Origin: Urbifossiella limnaea
Lineage (GTDB): Bacteria; Planctomycetota; Planctomycetia; Gemmatales; Gemmataceae
Direction of reading: 5' to 3'
Length of the DNA: 64,000 nucleotides
Assembly (NCBI RefSeq): GCF_007747215.1
Contig: NZ_CP036273.1
Coordinates: 1,720,322-1,784,321, forward strand
The notes below the pieces were generated by a model. The model was not told where the DNA came from. It made no database searches and saw nothing but the letters and a program-made list of their open reading frames with translations. Both the position numbers and the translations under genes were made by a program. Positions 15,467-22,557 of this stretch are shown piece by piece. The stretch's first letter is position 1; each line of letters begins with the position of its first letter.

Positions 15467-18130
15467 TCATCTATAATAATCCATTTCCTCCTCGATACCA
15501 GCGGCGTCGGTAGCCGCGTCGTTTGCGAGCAAATCCGCGAATTTGCCATCGGTTCGACGATTGCGAGAGATAAGTTGCTGCATTCGCTGCCTGACAGCCG
15601 GAGGCTGTTGTTGAACCATTGCCGTAATTGTACGGAGACCTCTCGTGAGACGACCTTGAGCGGTAAGATAGGTAATCAGCCACTCAAGATCGCCAGCGAG
15701 TTGAGCAAAAAGGACATAAACGTCATGCCACCACGGCTCGCCGATATGATCACCTACCCGCCTCGACCGAGCACTATTAAGCTCAACTGCTACCAAGTAC
15801 TCCTGATATCGCAAATGTCCAAAGCCCCATTCACCTGCAGCGGTCATTGGGACCAATATATTGCATGGATCAATGAGCTCATCGACAGCTGTTGCAGCCA
15901 TCTCTCTTGCATTCTTGCCGTGATGATAAGATGCGATCGCGTCCTCTGCAATCTTATACATTGCCTCTTTAGACATATATCGACGCGTTCGCTCATGCAT
16001 TTCATGAGCGATCGAACGCGCAACAGTCTCTAGGTCTCTATGGTGTGTAGTAATACGACTAACTTGCTTGTGACTATCGTAGTGCCCCAGCAACAAGCGA
16101 AATCGTTCCTCATATAGCCGAATCTCGCTATTTGGCAGAGGTATGTTTTTCTCAGCAAGGACGCATAATGCTGTTGCCAGAAGCGGATTGCGAACTATCG
16201 CTGCCACCTTTCGGTGCGCTTGCAAGTGGGCAGTAATATCCTTTACACGATTGTGCGGATCACCACCAAACCATAGCAAAAAGAACTGATCTCGCTGTTC
16301 ATCGGTAAAAGGCAACAAAGTAATCTCAAGCCAGCCATTTTTTGATAAGCTCGCATCGGAGACGCGCGAGGAAGCAACAACCTGAACGGCAGGGTACTTT
16401 CGTGAGAACTGAACAATTGCATCCACGATCCAGGGCGCCACTTTAATAACTTCGTCAATGCCGTCAAATAGCAAAGACACACTACCGCTTGAGAACAGCG
16501 CGTCGAGATGGACTGCCGTCAAGTCGCTCGCCAATGAGGCCAGAAAACACTTCACACCCGATTCCAACACTGGCACCGGCCCTGTATCTCGCGACAATTC
16601 TTCCCTCTCTTTCCAAGCATGAAGAAGCCTGTTCAACGGTATATACAGGGCAAAGCGCCGTCCCAGTACATAGTTTGCCAGTTGTTTAGTAGCATACATC
16701 TGAAGACTTGTGGTCTTGCCCGCGCCGGCCTCGCCATATACAACTAGATTGGAGCCGGTCTTAAGAACCTCGTGAATTGAAAGAGAGAGCCGGTAAGGGC
16801 GGTCGTAGTAAGAATAGGTAGGCGACGCCTCTATGGCCACCTTCGAGCTGATTATCTCGTGCGAGAGTGCAACCATCACGCCACGTGTAAAATGATGAAA
16901 GTCCCGCAGAAATGAAGACAACTCGTCATGCTGCGGAGGACGAGTGTTAAATGCTTCGATTCTACGCCTAAGTGCCTCGCGCCCGACTAAGATGTGCTCA
17001 ACCAGGGGCGCAGTTTCAACGGTTACGCTAATAATTGGGGCAACAACAGCTTCGCGGTAGCCTTTGAGTTGGGCCTCAACCTCTCGGCGCCTACCGCTCT
17101 TGGCGACATAATTCGTCGCGACATCAATAAGTCCGTCTTCGGGCATCGAAGCCAGCAAGGCCACATCCTTCATAAGAATTTTATCTTTATCGGCCAATCG
17201 CAACGATTTTCCATCCGAGCCAATCAAGTGCCAATCTTGCTGGTTGACAGCAAGAACAATCGCATCGACCAAGTTCGTGAATTTTACTTTGGCAAGTTCC
17301 TGCCCTGGCTCTTCAGTTGCTTTCGCAGCAAGCTTTAATTCTTGTAGCAAGCGTGCACACTCTAAACGCAAGCCGAGCACCTCCGAATGCGCGCGTTTGA
17401 TTTCTTTTTGAATACGCGACTGCTCATCTACCTCACCCTGGTAGTTATTCTCTATACGATCCGAATCTCCTTCAATGACGTGAACCCCTATTAACTGATA
17501 TACCGACGCATCGACTCCGCGGAGATGATGCCATTCCGGCTGCTGTAGCTCCAGCACAGCTCGACCCGATTTAATGTTACCCTCAAGAAACCTATGGGCA
17601 CGAGTCCCTAATGCAAAATCAATATCGGTATAAAATGAATCTATCCTACGACTACTAGTATGCGTTAGCGCATCCATCAGCGTGGCATTATCGAGCAAAC
17701 TTTGCGCCGCATCACTGTAAGCAAGGGCTTCTCCCTTATCCCCCTCAGTTACCGCAACTGGGCTCTGACCCAAATTCTTGCCTGCCTGAACCGTAGAGAT
17801 GTTGCCACAGCTTGTCGCTCGACTAATAACCAGCAGATCTGACTTGCTAAGCTTTAGCTCATTGGATGATAACAAAATGATGACATGCACAATTCCCTTT
17901 TTTCGCCCCACTGCTTTGCCCACATCTTTGATCGTCTTAGACCGAATTGCCGCTGATCGCCCCAATGGCCCAAGCCCGATACCTACAACTCGCTCAACCT
18001 GTCCAAAAGCCGCCTGCTTCTCGCCGCATACAATGCAGAAATCGCCCTCTAACACTGTGTCTGCGATCGCATATCCCAGCCGCGCAAACTCGGTTAGGAT
18101 TTGCTGACACAGCACATTCGCGTCCCCCAT
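15467..18130 (-). CDS. NACHT-family STAND NTPase
   Basis: An 887-residue NLR-like signal-transduction NTPase. Residues 1-230 form an unrecognised alpha/beta region, 240-290 a coiled-coil-like helix (QKEIKRAHSEVLGLRLECAR). The NACHT domain has Walker A GEAGAGKT at 466-473, the hallmark acidic Walker B LLFDGIDE (Asp556, Asp559, Glu560), and sensor-like VVASSR. A winged-helix/superhelical part follows, with the FGHLRYQEYLVA block at 770-781 that matches the FxHxxxQEYLAA motif of NACHT proteins. Only about 105 residues follow, so there is no long LRR or TPR sensor. Bacterial NACHT proteins can be phage sensors that trigger abortive infection. The ATG at 18130 has GGTGA just upstream. The partner gene encodes an FRG protein. 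GC content is far below the flanks. Confidence 0.9.
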   Translation of the reverse strand: MGDANVLCQQILTEFARLGYAIADTVLEGDFCIVCGEKQAAFGQVERVVGIGLGPLGRSAAIRSKTIKDVGKAVGRKKGIVHVIILLSSNELKLSKSDLLVISRATSCGNISTVQAGKNLGQSPVAVTEGDKGEALAYSDAAQSLLDNATLMDALTHTSSRRIDSFYTDIDFALGTRAHRFLEGNIKSGRAVLELQQPEWHHLRGVDASVYQLIGVHVIEGDSDRIENNYQGEVDEQSRIQKEIKRAHSEVLGLRLECARLLQELKLAAKATEEPGQELAKVKFTNLVDAIVLAVNQQDWHLIGSDGKSLRLADKDKILMKDVALLASMPEDGLIDVATNYVAKSGRRREVEAQLKGYREAVVAPIISVTVETAPLVEHILVGREALRRRIEAFNTRPPQHDELSSFLRDFHHFTRGVMVALSHEIISSKVAIEASPTYSYYDRPYRLSLSIHEVLKTGSNLVVYGEAGAGKTTSLQMYATKQLANYVLGRRFALYIPLNRLLHAWKEREELSRDTGPVPVLESGVKCFLASLASDLTAVHLDALFSSGSVSLLFDGIDEVIKVAPWIVDAIVQFSRKYPAVQVVASSRVSDASLSKNGWLEITLLPFTDEQRDQFFLLWFGGDPHNRVKDITAHLQAHRKVAAIVRNPLLATALCVLAEKNIPLPNSEIRLYEERFRLLLGHYDSHKQVSRITTHHRDLETVARSIAHEMHERTRRYMSKEAMYKIAEDAIASYHHGKNAREMAATAVDELIDPCNILVPMTAAGEWGFGHLRYQEYLVAVELNSARSRRVGDHIGEPWWHDVYVLFAQLAGDLEWLITYLTAQGRLTRGLRTITAMVQQQPPAVRQRMQQLISRNRRTDGKFADLLANDAATDAAGIEEEMDYYR

Positions 18131-18355
18131 ATGTCACCGTGTTTGCGTGTTTTACAACCAACCGTCTTCAATCGACTATCCTGGGCGATTCTCGTAACTG
18201 CCTAGAGTACTCGGCCCACCTCTTACTGTCAAAGCAAATCCCGCCTATGACATCCAGAAACGCATCAAAACAAGCGCAAATGAACACTCGGCACAATTTT
18301 TCCCCTCGTCCTCATTTCGCGAAACATGACCAACTGCATATGAATCCACTCCACA

Positions 18356-18755
18356 TCACCGCCCGGGGTGCCAGACCGCGATCATCTGCTTCAGGTACTT
18401 CCGGCACACGTCTGCGCCGGCCTGGGTGAGCCGGTACTTCGCGTCGTCGAGCCGCACCCACCCCTTCTTCAGTGTCGCGGCGAGCGCCGGCTTGTAGTAG
18501 CTCCCCCTGGTACGCTTCGAGGATGCGTCCCTTCGGCTCGCCGAACAGCGCCCGGAGAATCCGCAGCTCGCGAGCGTCGATCGTCTCGCCTAGTGCCGGC
18601 AGCTTGTCCGCTTGCATGATTTCACTCGCGGCCGTCGTAGTGACGGCGGGCGTGGCGGTTGCACCATGCGTTCGCCTGCTCACGATCGCCGTGCCGAGCG
18701 CGCCGACGACGGTCCCCGCGGTGTCAATGATCGCGATTAGCACGCCTTCCGACAT
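18356..18755 (-). pseudogene. Small membrane/winged-helix gene broken by a frameshift
   Basis: The frame from ATG 18755 encodes an N-terminal membrane helix (LIAIIDTAGTVVGALGTAIV, residues 6-25), a linker and a helix ELRILRALFGEPKGRILEAY. After the C5 run at 18503-18507 (G5 on the coding strand) the frame turns into arginine-rich shadow sequence and ends at 18312. Removing one G restores a clean protein: SYYKPALAATLKKGW, then VRLDDAKYRLTQAGADVCRK, ending at a TGA at 18356-18358. The restored product would be about 132 residues, with a C-terminal winged-helix-like part. This is either a real frameshift or a homopolymer sequencing error. The start overlaps the end of the next gene by 19 bases. 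Confidence 0.7.
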
Positions 18756-19699
18756 AGGCGACTCCTACCGGTGCCCGTTCGTGTTGTAGGAGAATTGTCG
18801 CCGAAACTGACGGAACGATCAAGCTCCGATATGTCCGGCGTCGAGGCGACGCGGTTCGACTTCGGCAGCCGCTCAATACCAGTGCGATAGTTGAGCGATC
18901 GGCGATGGTACCCACCGCACGCTCGATACTTGTCGCCCGGCCGGCGAGCGGTTTTCGGCTGCGGCGCGGAGTTCTCGACCTTCAACTTCAGTGCCGACGC
19001 CCACACCTCCCGCGGAACGCGGAAGCGGATCGTGTCGCGCTGCTCGACGTGCGAGCCGTCCAGGTCGAGGTCGAGGTACTCCGCGGCCGGCGTCGGCTTC
19101 TCGAACAGCAGGAGGTCGCCGTGCGGCCGATTCGAGTAAACGGCGCCGGCCCCCATCCCGATCTTGCCCGCAAGCTGCTGTCCGGCCGCCGCGAACGCCA
19201 TCTCGGTTGCGAGGTCGAAGCCCTTCGGGTGGTACACCGTCCCGTTGTTGTCGGTCAGCTTCACCTTCGTCCGACTGAGCAGCGGGTCGCGCCACGACCG
19301 GAACGTCACCTTCTCCTTCGGATCGGCGACCCGGACTGCGACGAATACCATGAAGTCGTCGCCGCTGACGCTCGCGCCGCGGAACTGGACCGACGACGGC
19401 CCGGCGTCCCAATGCTCGTCGGGGGCAAGGGCTCGCCCGGCGCCCGCTCCCGCCTTCCCCTTTGCCCCCTGCCCGGTCGCGGAGCCGCTATCCAAATCGC
19501 CCGCGCCCAAATTACCCCCTCCTGCCGTCGCCTGCGTTCCGTCCTGCTGCTGATCCCGTGGCTTGCCGGTCGCGAGGTAGATCACCAGTGCGCGCGCGGC
19601 GGAACCAGCGCCCACCATCGCGACGCCCGCGACGATCCACGCCCACAGCGGAACACCGCGCCGCGGCGCGGCCATCCGCAGCGGGCCGGGGCTGATCAT
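18737..19699 (-). CDS. Membrane-anchored hypothetical protein with beta-rich domain
   Basis: A 320-residue protein with one N-terminal transmembrane helix (about residues 17-45, WAWIVAGVAMVGAGSAARAL), a Gly/Ala/Gln-rich spacer (about 48-90), then a beta-rich domain (about 95-250) with VQFRGASVSGDDFMVFVAVR, VTFRSWRDPLLSRTKVKL and the RDTIRFRVPREVW strand. The pattern recalls extracellular DUF4352-type immunoglobulin-like domains, but I cannot assign a family. The last 60 residues are Ser/Arg-rich. ATG codons at 19699 and 19675 both fit; neither has a strong Shine-Dalgarno. It overlaps the frameshifted gene downstream by 19 bases, so the two were probably co-expressed, in a cassette with the membrane HNH protein. 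Confidence 0.6.
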   Translation of the reverse strand: MISPGPLRMAAPRRGVPLWAWIVAGVAMVGAGSAARALVIYLATGKPRDQQQDGTQATAGGGNLGAGDLDSGSATGQGAKGKAGAGAGRALAPDEHWDAGPSSVQFRGASVSGDDFMVFVAVRVADPKEKVTFRSWRDPLLSRTKVKLTDNNGTVYHPKGFDLATEMAFAAAGQQLAGKIGMGAGAVYSNRPHGDLLLFEKPTPAAEYLDLDLDGSHVEQRDTIRFRVPREVWASALKLKVENSAPQPKTARRPGDKYRACGGYHRRSLNYRTGIERLPKSNRVASTPDISELDRSVSFGDNSPTTRTGTGRSRLCRKAC

Positions 19700-19728
19700 G
19701 ACGCGCGAACCGAACGCGAACCCGGTGC

Positions 19729-20364
19729 CTAGATTTTGTTGCTTTTCGCTCCGTTACATGGCTGACACAGCAACTGGAGGTTTGCCACCGTAGTAGCGCC
19801 GCCCTGCGACACTGGAATGATGTGATCGAATTGTAAGTTCTGCTTAGTACCGCACTGAACGCAGCACCCCTTGTCACGCCGCCATACTTCACTCCTAACT
19901 GCCTCGGGAATCGGGGTTCGACTCGTCTGTTCGTAGGGCAGGGGTGGCACTGGAGCGTTAAACACCACGCCTGCCACGCCTTCCTCCATCCTGTCTTTTC
20001 GACCGAACGCCTCCATTTCCTTGTTGTACTTTCCCGCAAGCGAGTGGATATCAGTAATCAGTACGGCAATACCAACAGCTTCCGGCGAGCCGGCGGGCGC
20101 CTGCGACTTCTTCTTACAATGGAGACATTGGTAGCGTATCGATCGACAGTTCGGGCTAACTTCTATTAGTCCCATTGTGTACTCATAGCACTTAAAACAA
20201 GGCTGAACCGTGAACAGGATTTCCAGCCTTCTGCTAAGATCTACTCTCTTCGCCCAAATAGCCGCTTTCAGTTTGCTTATCTTGTTTGTGTGGTGAATCA
20301 CGACTCCAGCGATAATTGCGACGACTGTCCCCGCAAACACTGCTACCCCGATGACCACTTCCAT
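19729..20364 (-). CDS. Membrane-anchored HNH endonuclease
   Basis: A 211-residue protein. Residues 3-24 are a transmembrane helix (VVIGVAVFAGTVVAIIAGVV), followed by a basic, zinc-finger-like part with Cys pairs at about 56/59 and 80/83 (CFKC and CLHC). The C-terminal HNH nuclease (about 150-211) has CVQCGTKQNLQFDHIIPVS, then the central Asn in VANLQLL and CQPCN, giving the DH...N...CxxC treble-clef set. A nuclease tethered to the inner membrane is unusual and would suit attack on entering DNA, which is inference. I choose the ATG at 20364, which has GGGGTG upstream; an in-frame ATG at 20394 lies only 16 bases after a TAGAAT -10 element. Part of the island cargo. Confidence 0.75.
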   Translation of the reverse strand: MEVVIGVAVFAGTVVAIIAGVVIHHTNKISKLKAAIWAKRVDLSRRLEILFTVQPCFKCYEYTMGLIEVSPNCRSIRYQCLHCKKKSQAPAGSPEAVGIAVLITDIHSLAGKYNKEMEAFGRKDRMEEGVAGVVFNAPVPPLPYEQTSRTPIPEAVRSEVWRRDKGCCVQCGTKQNLQFDHIIPVSQGGATTVANLQLLCQPCNGAKSNKI

Positions 20365-20409
20365 GACAGCACCCCGTTGCAATCGAAAAGCCATCTCTCC
20401 AAAACTGTG

Positions 20410-20453
20410 ATTCTAGCCAGATAGCACACCCGTGCAACCCTCAATTGGGTTGC
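20410..20453 (-). promoter_or_regulatory. Promoter and overlapping hairpin of the HNH gene
   Basis: On the minus strand TTGCAC (20437-20432) precedes TAGAAT (20415-20410) by 16 bases, placing transcription start near 20403. A perfect inverted repeat, GCAACCC (20434-20440) and GGGTTGC (20447-20453), overlaps the -35 box and the stop codon of the upstream TIGR02996 gene (20441). It may terminate that gene or act as an operator. Confidence 0.5.
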
Positions 20454-20758
20454 GGGGCGCCGTCAAGGTAGTGACGGACCGTGAGGAAGCTAATTGCGGT
20501 TACCGTGCTGATCTGCTTGGACGTCTTACCTTCACCCCGGAGGGCGGCAACCCGAATGAACTCCGCGCGGCGCGCGGGGCTGTTCGGGACGTAGCGCTCC
20601 CACCCGTACATGCGGCAGTTGCGAGAGTATTTCCGCTTGAAGCAAACCCGGCAGCGAACACGCTCGGCGAAGTCGTCCAACCAGTCCGCGAACATCAGCC
20701 GAGGCGTGTCATCGTCGAGGCTGTCAAGTATCGCGTAGAGGAAGGCAGCTTCGTCCAT
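20441..20758 (-). CDS. TIGR02996 domain protein
   Basis: A 105-residue protein starting with the TIGR02996 module, a short domain expanded in Gemmata-like planctomycetes: MDEAAFLYAILDSLDDDTPR, then LMFADWLDD, and the paired helix ARRAEFIRVAALRGEG. The family usually precedes leucine-rich-like repeats and its function is unknown. Here the usual middle spacer is replaced by a Cys-rich stretch (RVRCRVCFKRKYSRNC, about residues 33-48), and the C-terminus (KTSKQISTVTAISFLTVRHY) is helical rather than repeat-like. It therefore looks like a compact variant. It marks the island as adapted to planctomycete hosts. It reads toward the HNH gene and ends in a hairpin at 20434-20453. Confidence 0.75.
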   Translation of the reverse strand: MDEAAFLYAILDSLDDDTPRLMFADWLDDFAERVRCRVCFKRKYSRNCRMYGWERYVPNSPARRAEFIRVAALRGEGKTSKQISTVTAISFLTVRHYLDGAPQPN

Positions 20759-21126
20759 CGTTCCACGGTATCACGCCGCGGGCCGCTCAGCTATGCGCCG
20801 TTGATCGGGGCGCGCAATTCCGGCCACTCGCCGCGTTCGACGGCATCCAGCCGCACGGAAGCCGTCCCCATGACCATCGCCCTGTCCGCCGTCATCGTCG
20901 CAGCGAACGTTTCCTTCTCCGTCCGCGCGTGGCGGCAGGAACGCGCCGTGGGGCGTTGAGGGGCGCGCAAACTGCAAAACCCAATGGCGCGTAGCCGGCG
21001 TGCCTAGAATGGCGTTGCGAAGGTCGCGAGCATTCGCAACGGTCGTACGACGGGGTAGCTGGAGGGATTACCACGAGAATCATCGCGGTCGAGAACGACG
21101 AGTACCTAGGGCGGGAATTCCAAAAC
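20759..21126. promoter_or_regulatory. Non-coding stretch with operator-like palindromes
   Basis: No convincing gene lies here; a 29-codon frame at 20870-20959 is too short to call. A perfect 9-bp inverted repeat, CGTTGCGAA (21013-21021) and TTCGCAACG (21033-21041), is followed at once by the 10-bp palindrome GTCGTACGAC (21042-21051) and a strong Shine-Dalgarno-like GGAGGG at 21061-21066. TAGAAT at 21005-21010 could be a -10 element. GGGGCGCGCAA is repeated at 20807 and 20960. The cluster looks like a promoter/operator for the frame that follows. Confidence 0.45.
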
Positions 21127-21438
21127 TTGCTGCGCGGCAGGCTTCGAGACGGCGGCTGGGAGAGGTTAGTCAGGATGATGAACGACGCCGGTTACATCGC
21201 GCGGCTCTGCGGTGACTTTACGGGGCTAGTTCCCCCCGTCGTGCCAAAGGAACTACGGTGGCGGGCGAAGCTGCGTCCGATGTGCGCCGGGGGGCGCCCC
21301 CTGATTGGCTACCTTCCACTCTTCGACCCCTACCAAACCGACCGGTGGTGGAGGATGATTTCCGGCCGTGCGCCGCTGGAGCTCGGGAAGCTCCCGCGTA
21401 GCCTCTCTCGGAACGCGACTGCATACGGCAGGAGTTGA
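21127..21438 (+). CDS. Hypothetical protein at the attR end of the island
   Basis: A 103-residue frame from the TTG at 21127 with coherent composition (GGWERLVRMMNDAGYIARL, then PLIGYLPLFDPYQTDRWWRM). I do not recognise it. The reading frame continues upstream without stop as IIAVENDEYLGREFQNLL and reaches a strong GGAGGG at 21061-21066, but no ATG, GTG or TTG lies at a suitable distance; ATT at 21067 and ATC at 21079 or 21082 are the only nearby near-start codons. Either the start codon has mutated, so this is a decaying gene, or a rare start is used. The stop overlaps the first arm-type repeat at 21435. Low certainty. Confidence 0.4.
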   Translation: MLRGRLRDGGWERLVRMMNDAGYIARLCGDFTGLVPPVVPKELRWRAKLRPMCAGGRPLIGYLPLFDPYQTDRWWRMISGRAPLELGKLPRSLSRNATAYGRS

Positions 21439-21454
21439 CAGCCAATCGACAGCC
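21435..21454. repeat. Right pair of arm-type direct repeats
   Basis: TTGACAGCC (21435-21443) and TCGACAGCC (21446-21454), with the same 11-base period and orientation as the pair at 8833-8852 and one base different. It lies inside the island, 106 bases from attR. Further CGGACAC words follow at 21472, 21482 and 21544. Likely integrase or excisionase binding sites. Confidence 0.6.
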
Positions 21455-21560
21455 TATGGCCCGGATAGGCTCGGACACCCCCGGACACTCCGACACTGGA
21501 ACCACTAGGATTTCCAGGCGATTCGGACGTTGCTGGACAGAGCCGGACACGCCGAAACGG

Positions 21561-21603
21561 ATTGACATTGTGGGGGTCACTGGTTCAAGTCCAGTAACGC
21601 CCA
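21561..21603 (+). other. attR, displaced 3' fragment of tRNA-Val
   Basis: An exact 43-base copy of 8716-8758. Upstream of it there is no acceptor 5' strand or D arm, so it is not a second tRNA gene but the original 3' part pushed to the far end by integration. It is followed by the host terminator hairpin. Confidence 0.92.
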
Positions 21604-21612
21604 TTCCGACAC

Positions 21613-21645
21613 AAGAAGCCGCAACCCAACGGGTTGCGGCTTCTT
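21613..21645. terminator. Original tRNA-Val terminator (host copy)
   Basis: Arms 21613-21627 and 21631-21645 form a perfect 15-bp stem with loop AAC, followed by CGTTTC. The copy next to attL (8767-8799) differs by one stem base. Here it also lies 4 bases from the stop codon of the convergent DUF1559 gene and may serve both directions. Confidence 0.8.
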
Positions 21646-21649
21646 CGTT

Positions 21650-22531
21650 TCATTCACCGCCCGTCAGTACCTCGCCGCCGGCGCGGGTGGTCAGCGCCGC
21701 CAGCACGGTGATGGGGGTGCCCGTTCGCAGGAACCGGACCGACCCGTCGGCCATGACCACACTCGCGCCGGCGAAGTGGAAGCCGTAGATCTCGTGGGTG
21801 TTCGTGCAGTTCACACCGCACGGCCCCCACGGGCCGGAGCCGTCGGCCAGCCAGCCGTCGAGGTTGATCGGGATGTTCCCGTTGGCCGCCGCCCACCCAC
21901 ACGGCTGGATGTCACCGGCGCGCCGACCGTTCTTCCACAGTTCCGGCCGGCCCGCTACCTCGGCGACGGCGATGCTGTTCGAGGTGCCGTCCAGGATGTC
22001 GGCGAACCGCGCCCCGGCGCCGACCGCGCACACGCCGGTGGGGTCGCCGCTCCACGGCGACAGCAGCCCGGTTGCGATGAGGTTCGGGTCCACGTCGTAG
22101 ATCGGGGAGTAGTCGCAGACGCCGTACACGAGCCCGCCGGCGGCATTGGTCGTCTCGCGGCCGCCGGGTGCCGACGGGCACACGAACACCGGCACGGCCA
22201 CGCCCACGGCCGGCTGGTTCTGCGGGTCGTCGTACTTCAGGTCGAACCGGTAGCGGTCGAACGCCGCGCGCTGCTCGACGTAGGGGAGCACGAACCCGCC
22301 GAAGCCGTGGAACCACTGGTTGTTGCGGAGGGCGACGGCCGGCGGGAAGCGGCCCTCGGCGTCGTGCCGCATGTGGCAGGCGGCGCCGATCTGCTTCAGG
22401 TTGTTCTGGCACTTCACCCGCGCCGCCGCCTCGCGGACCTTCTGCACCGCCGGCAGCAGCAGCCCGACCAGCACCGCGATGATGGCGATGACGACCAGCA
22501 GTTCGATGAGTGTGAACGCCCGGCGCGACAT
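21650..22531 (-). CDS. DUF1559 family prepilin-like protein
   Basis: A 293-residue protein of the DUF1559 family, hugely expanded in planctomycetes. The N-terminus has a type IV pilin-like methylation motif and helix, [20 protein letters not shown] (residues 3-22), cleaved after the short leader in related pseudopilins. The typical DUF1559 blocks follow: [62 protein letters not shown], and the C-terminal [11 protein letters not shown]. Location is expected to be the cell envelope; the biological role is unknown. The start ATG at 22531 is fixed by the pilin leader. It is the first host gene after the island and probably neighboured tRNA-Val before the insertion. Confidence 0.93.
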   Translation of the reverse strand: MSRRAFTLIELLVVIAIIAVLVGLLLPAVQKVREAAARVKCQNNLKQIGAACHMRHDAEGRFPPAVALRNNQWFHGFGGFVLPYVEQRAAFDRYRFDLKYDDPQNQPAVGVAVPVFVCPSAPGGRETTNAAGGLVYGVCDYSPIYDVDPNLIATGLLSPWSGDPTGVCAVGAGARFADILDGTSNSIAVAEVAGRPELWKNGRRAGDIQPCGWAAANGNIPINLDGWLADGSGPWGPCGVNCTNTHEIYGFHFAGASVVMADGSVRFLRTGTPITVLAALTTRAGGEVLTGGE

Positions 22532-22557
22532 CGGCGTGCCCCCCGTGCGGGGTGATT

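Larger units (their letters stand above)
8716..21603. mobile_element. Integrative genomic island in tRNA-Val
   Basis: About 12.9 kb bounded by an exact 43-bp direct repeat (attL 8716-8758, attR 21561-21603) that is the 3' part of tRNA-Val. Inside are, in order, a tyrosine integrase, an excisionase-like HTH protein, a prim-pol/helicase, two small proteins, an FRG protein, a NACHT NTPase, a frameshifted small gene, two membrane-anchored proteins and a TIGR02996 protein. Base composition varies sharply: two 60-base lines counted in the NACHT gene give 50% and 38% GC, while flanking genes are visibly near 70%. No structural phage or conjugation genes are seen. The planctomycete-typical TIGR02996 gene suggests the element circulates within this phylum. 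Confidence 0.92.

Noticed and set aside
18497-18512. Programmed ribosomal frameshift at the G5 run
   Set aside because: A G5 run alone is not a known efficient slippery heptamer and no clear downstream pseudoknot or internal Shine-Dalgarno was found. Decay or sequencing error is simpler.
20870-20959. 29-codon frame with a hydrophobic helix in the gap before attR
   Set aside because: Too short, no Shine-Dalgarno of note, and no supporting neighbour; a hydrophobic stretch of this size arises by chance.
21561-21603. Second tRNA-Val gene
   Set aside because: Only the 3' part is present; there is no 5' acceptor strand, D arm or 5' half of the anticodon stem. It is the displaced attachment fragment.
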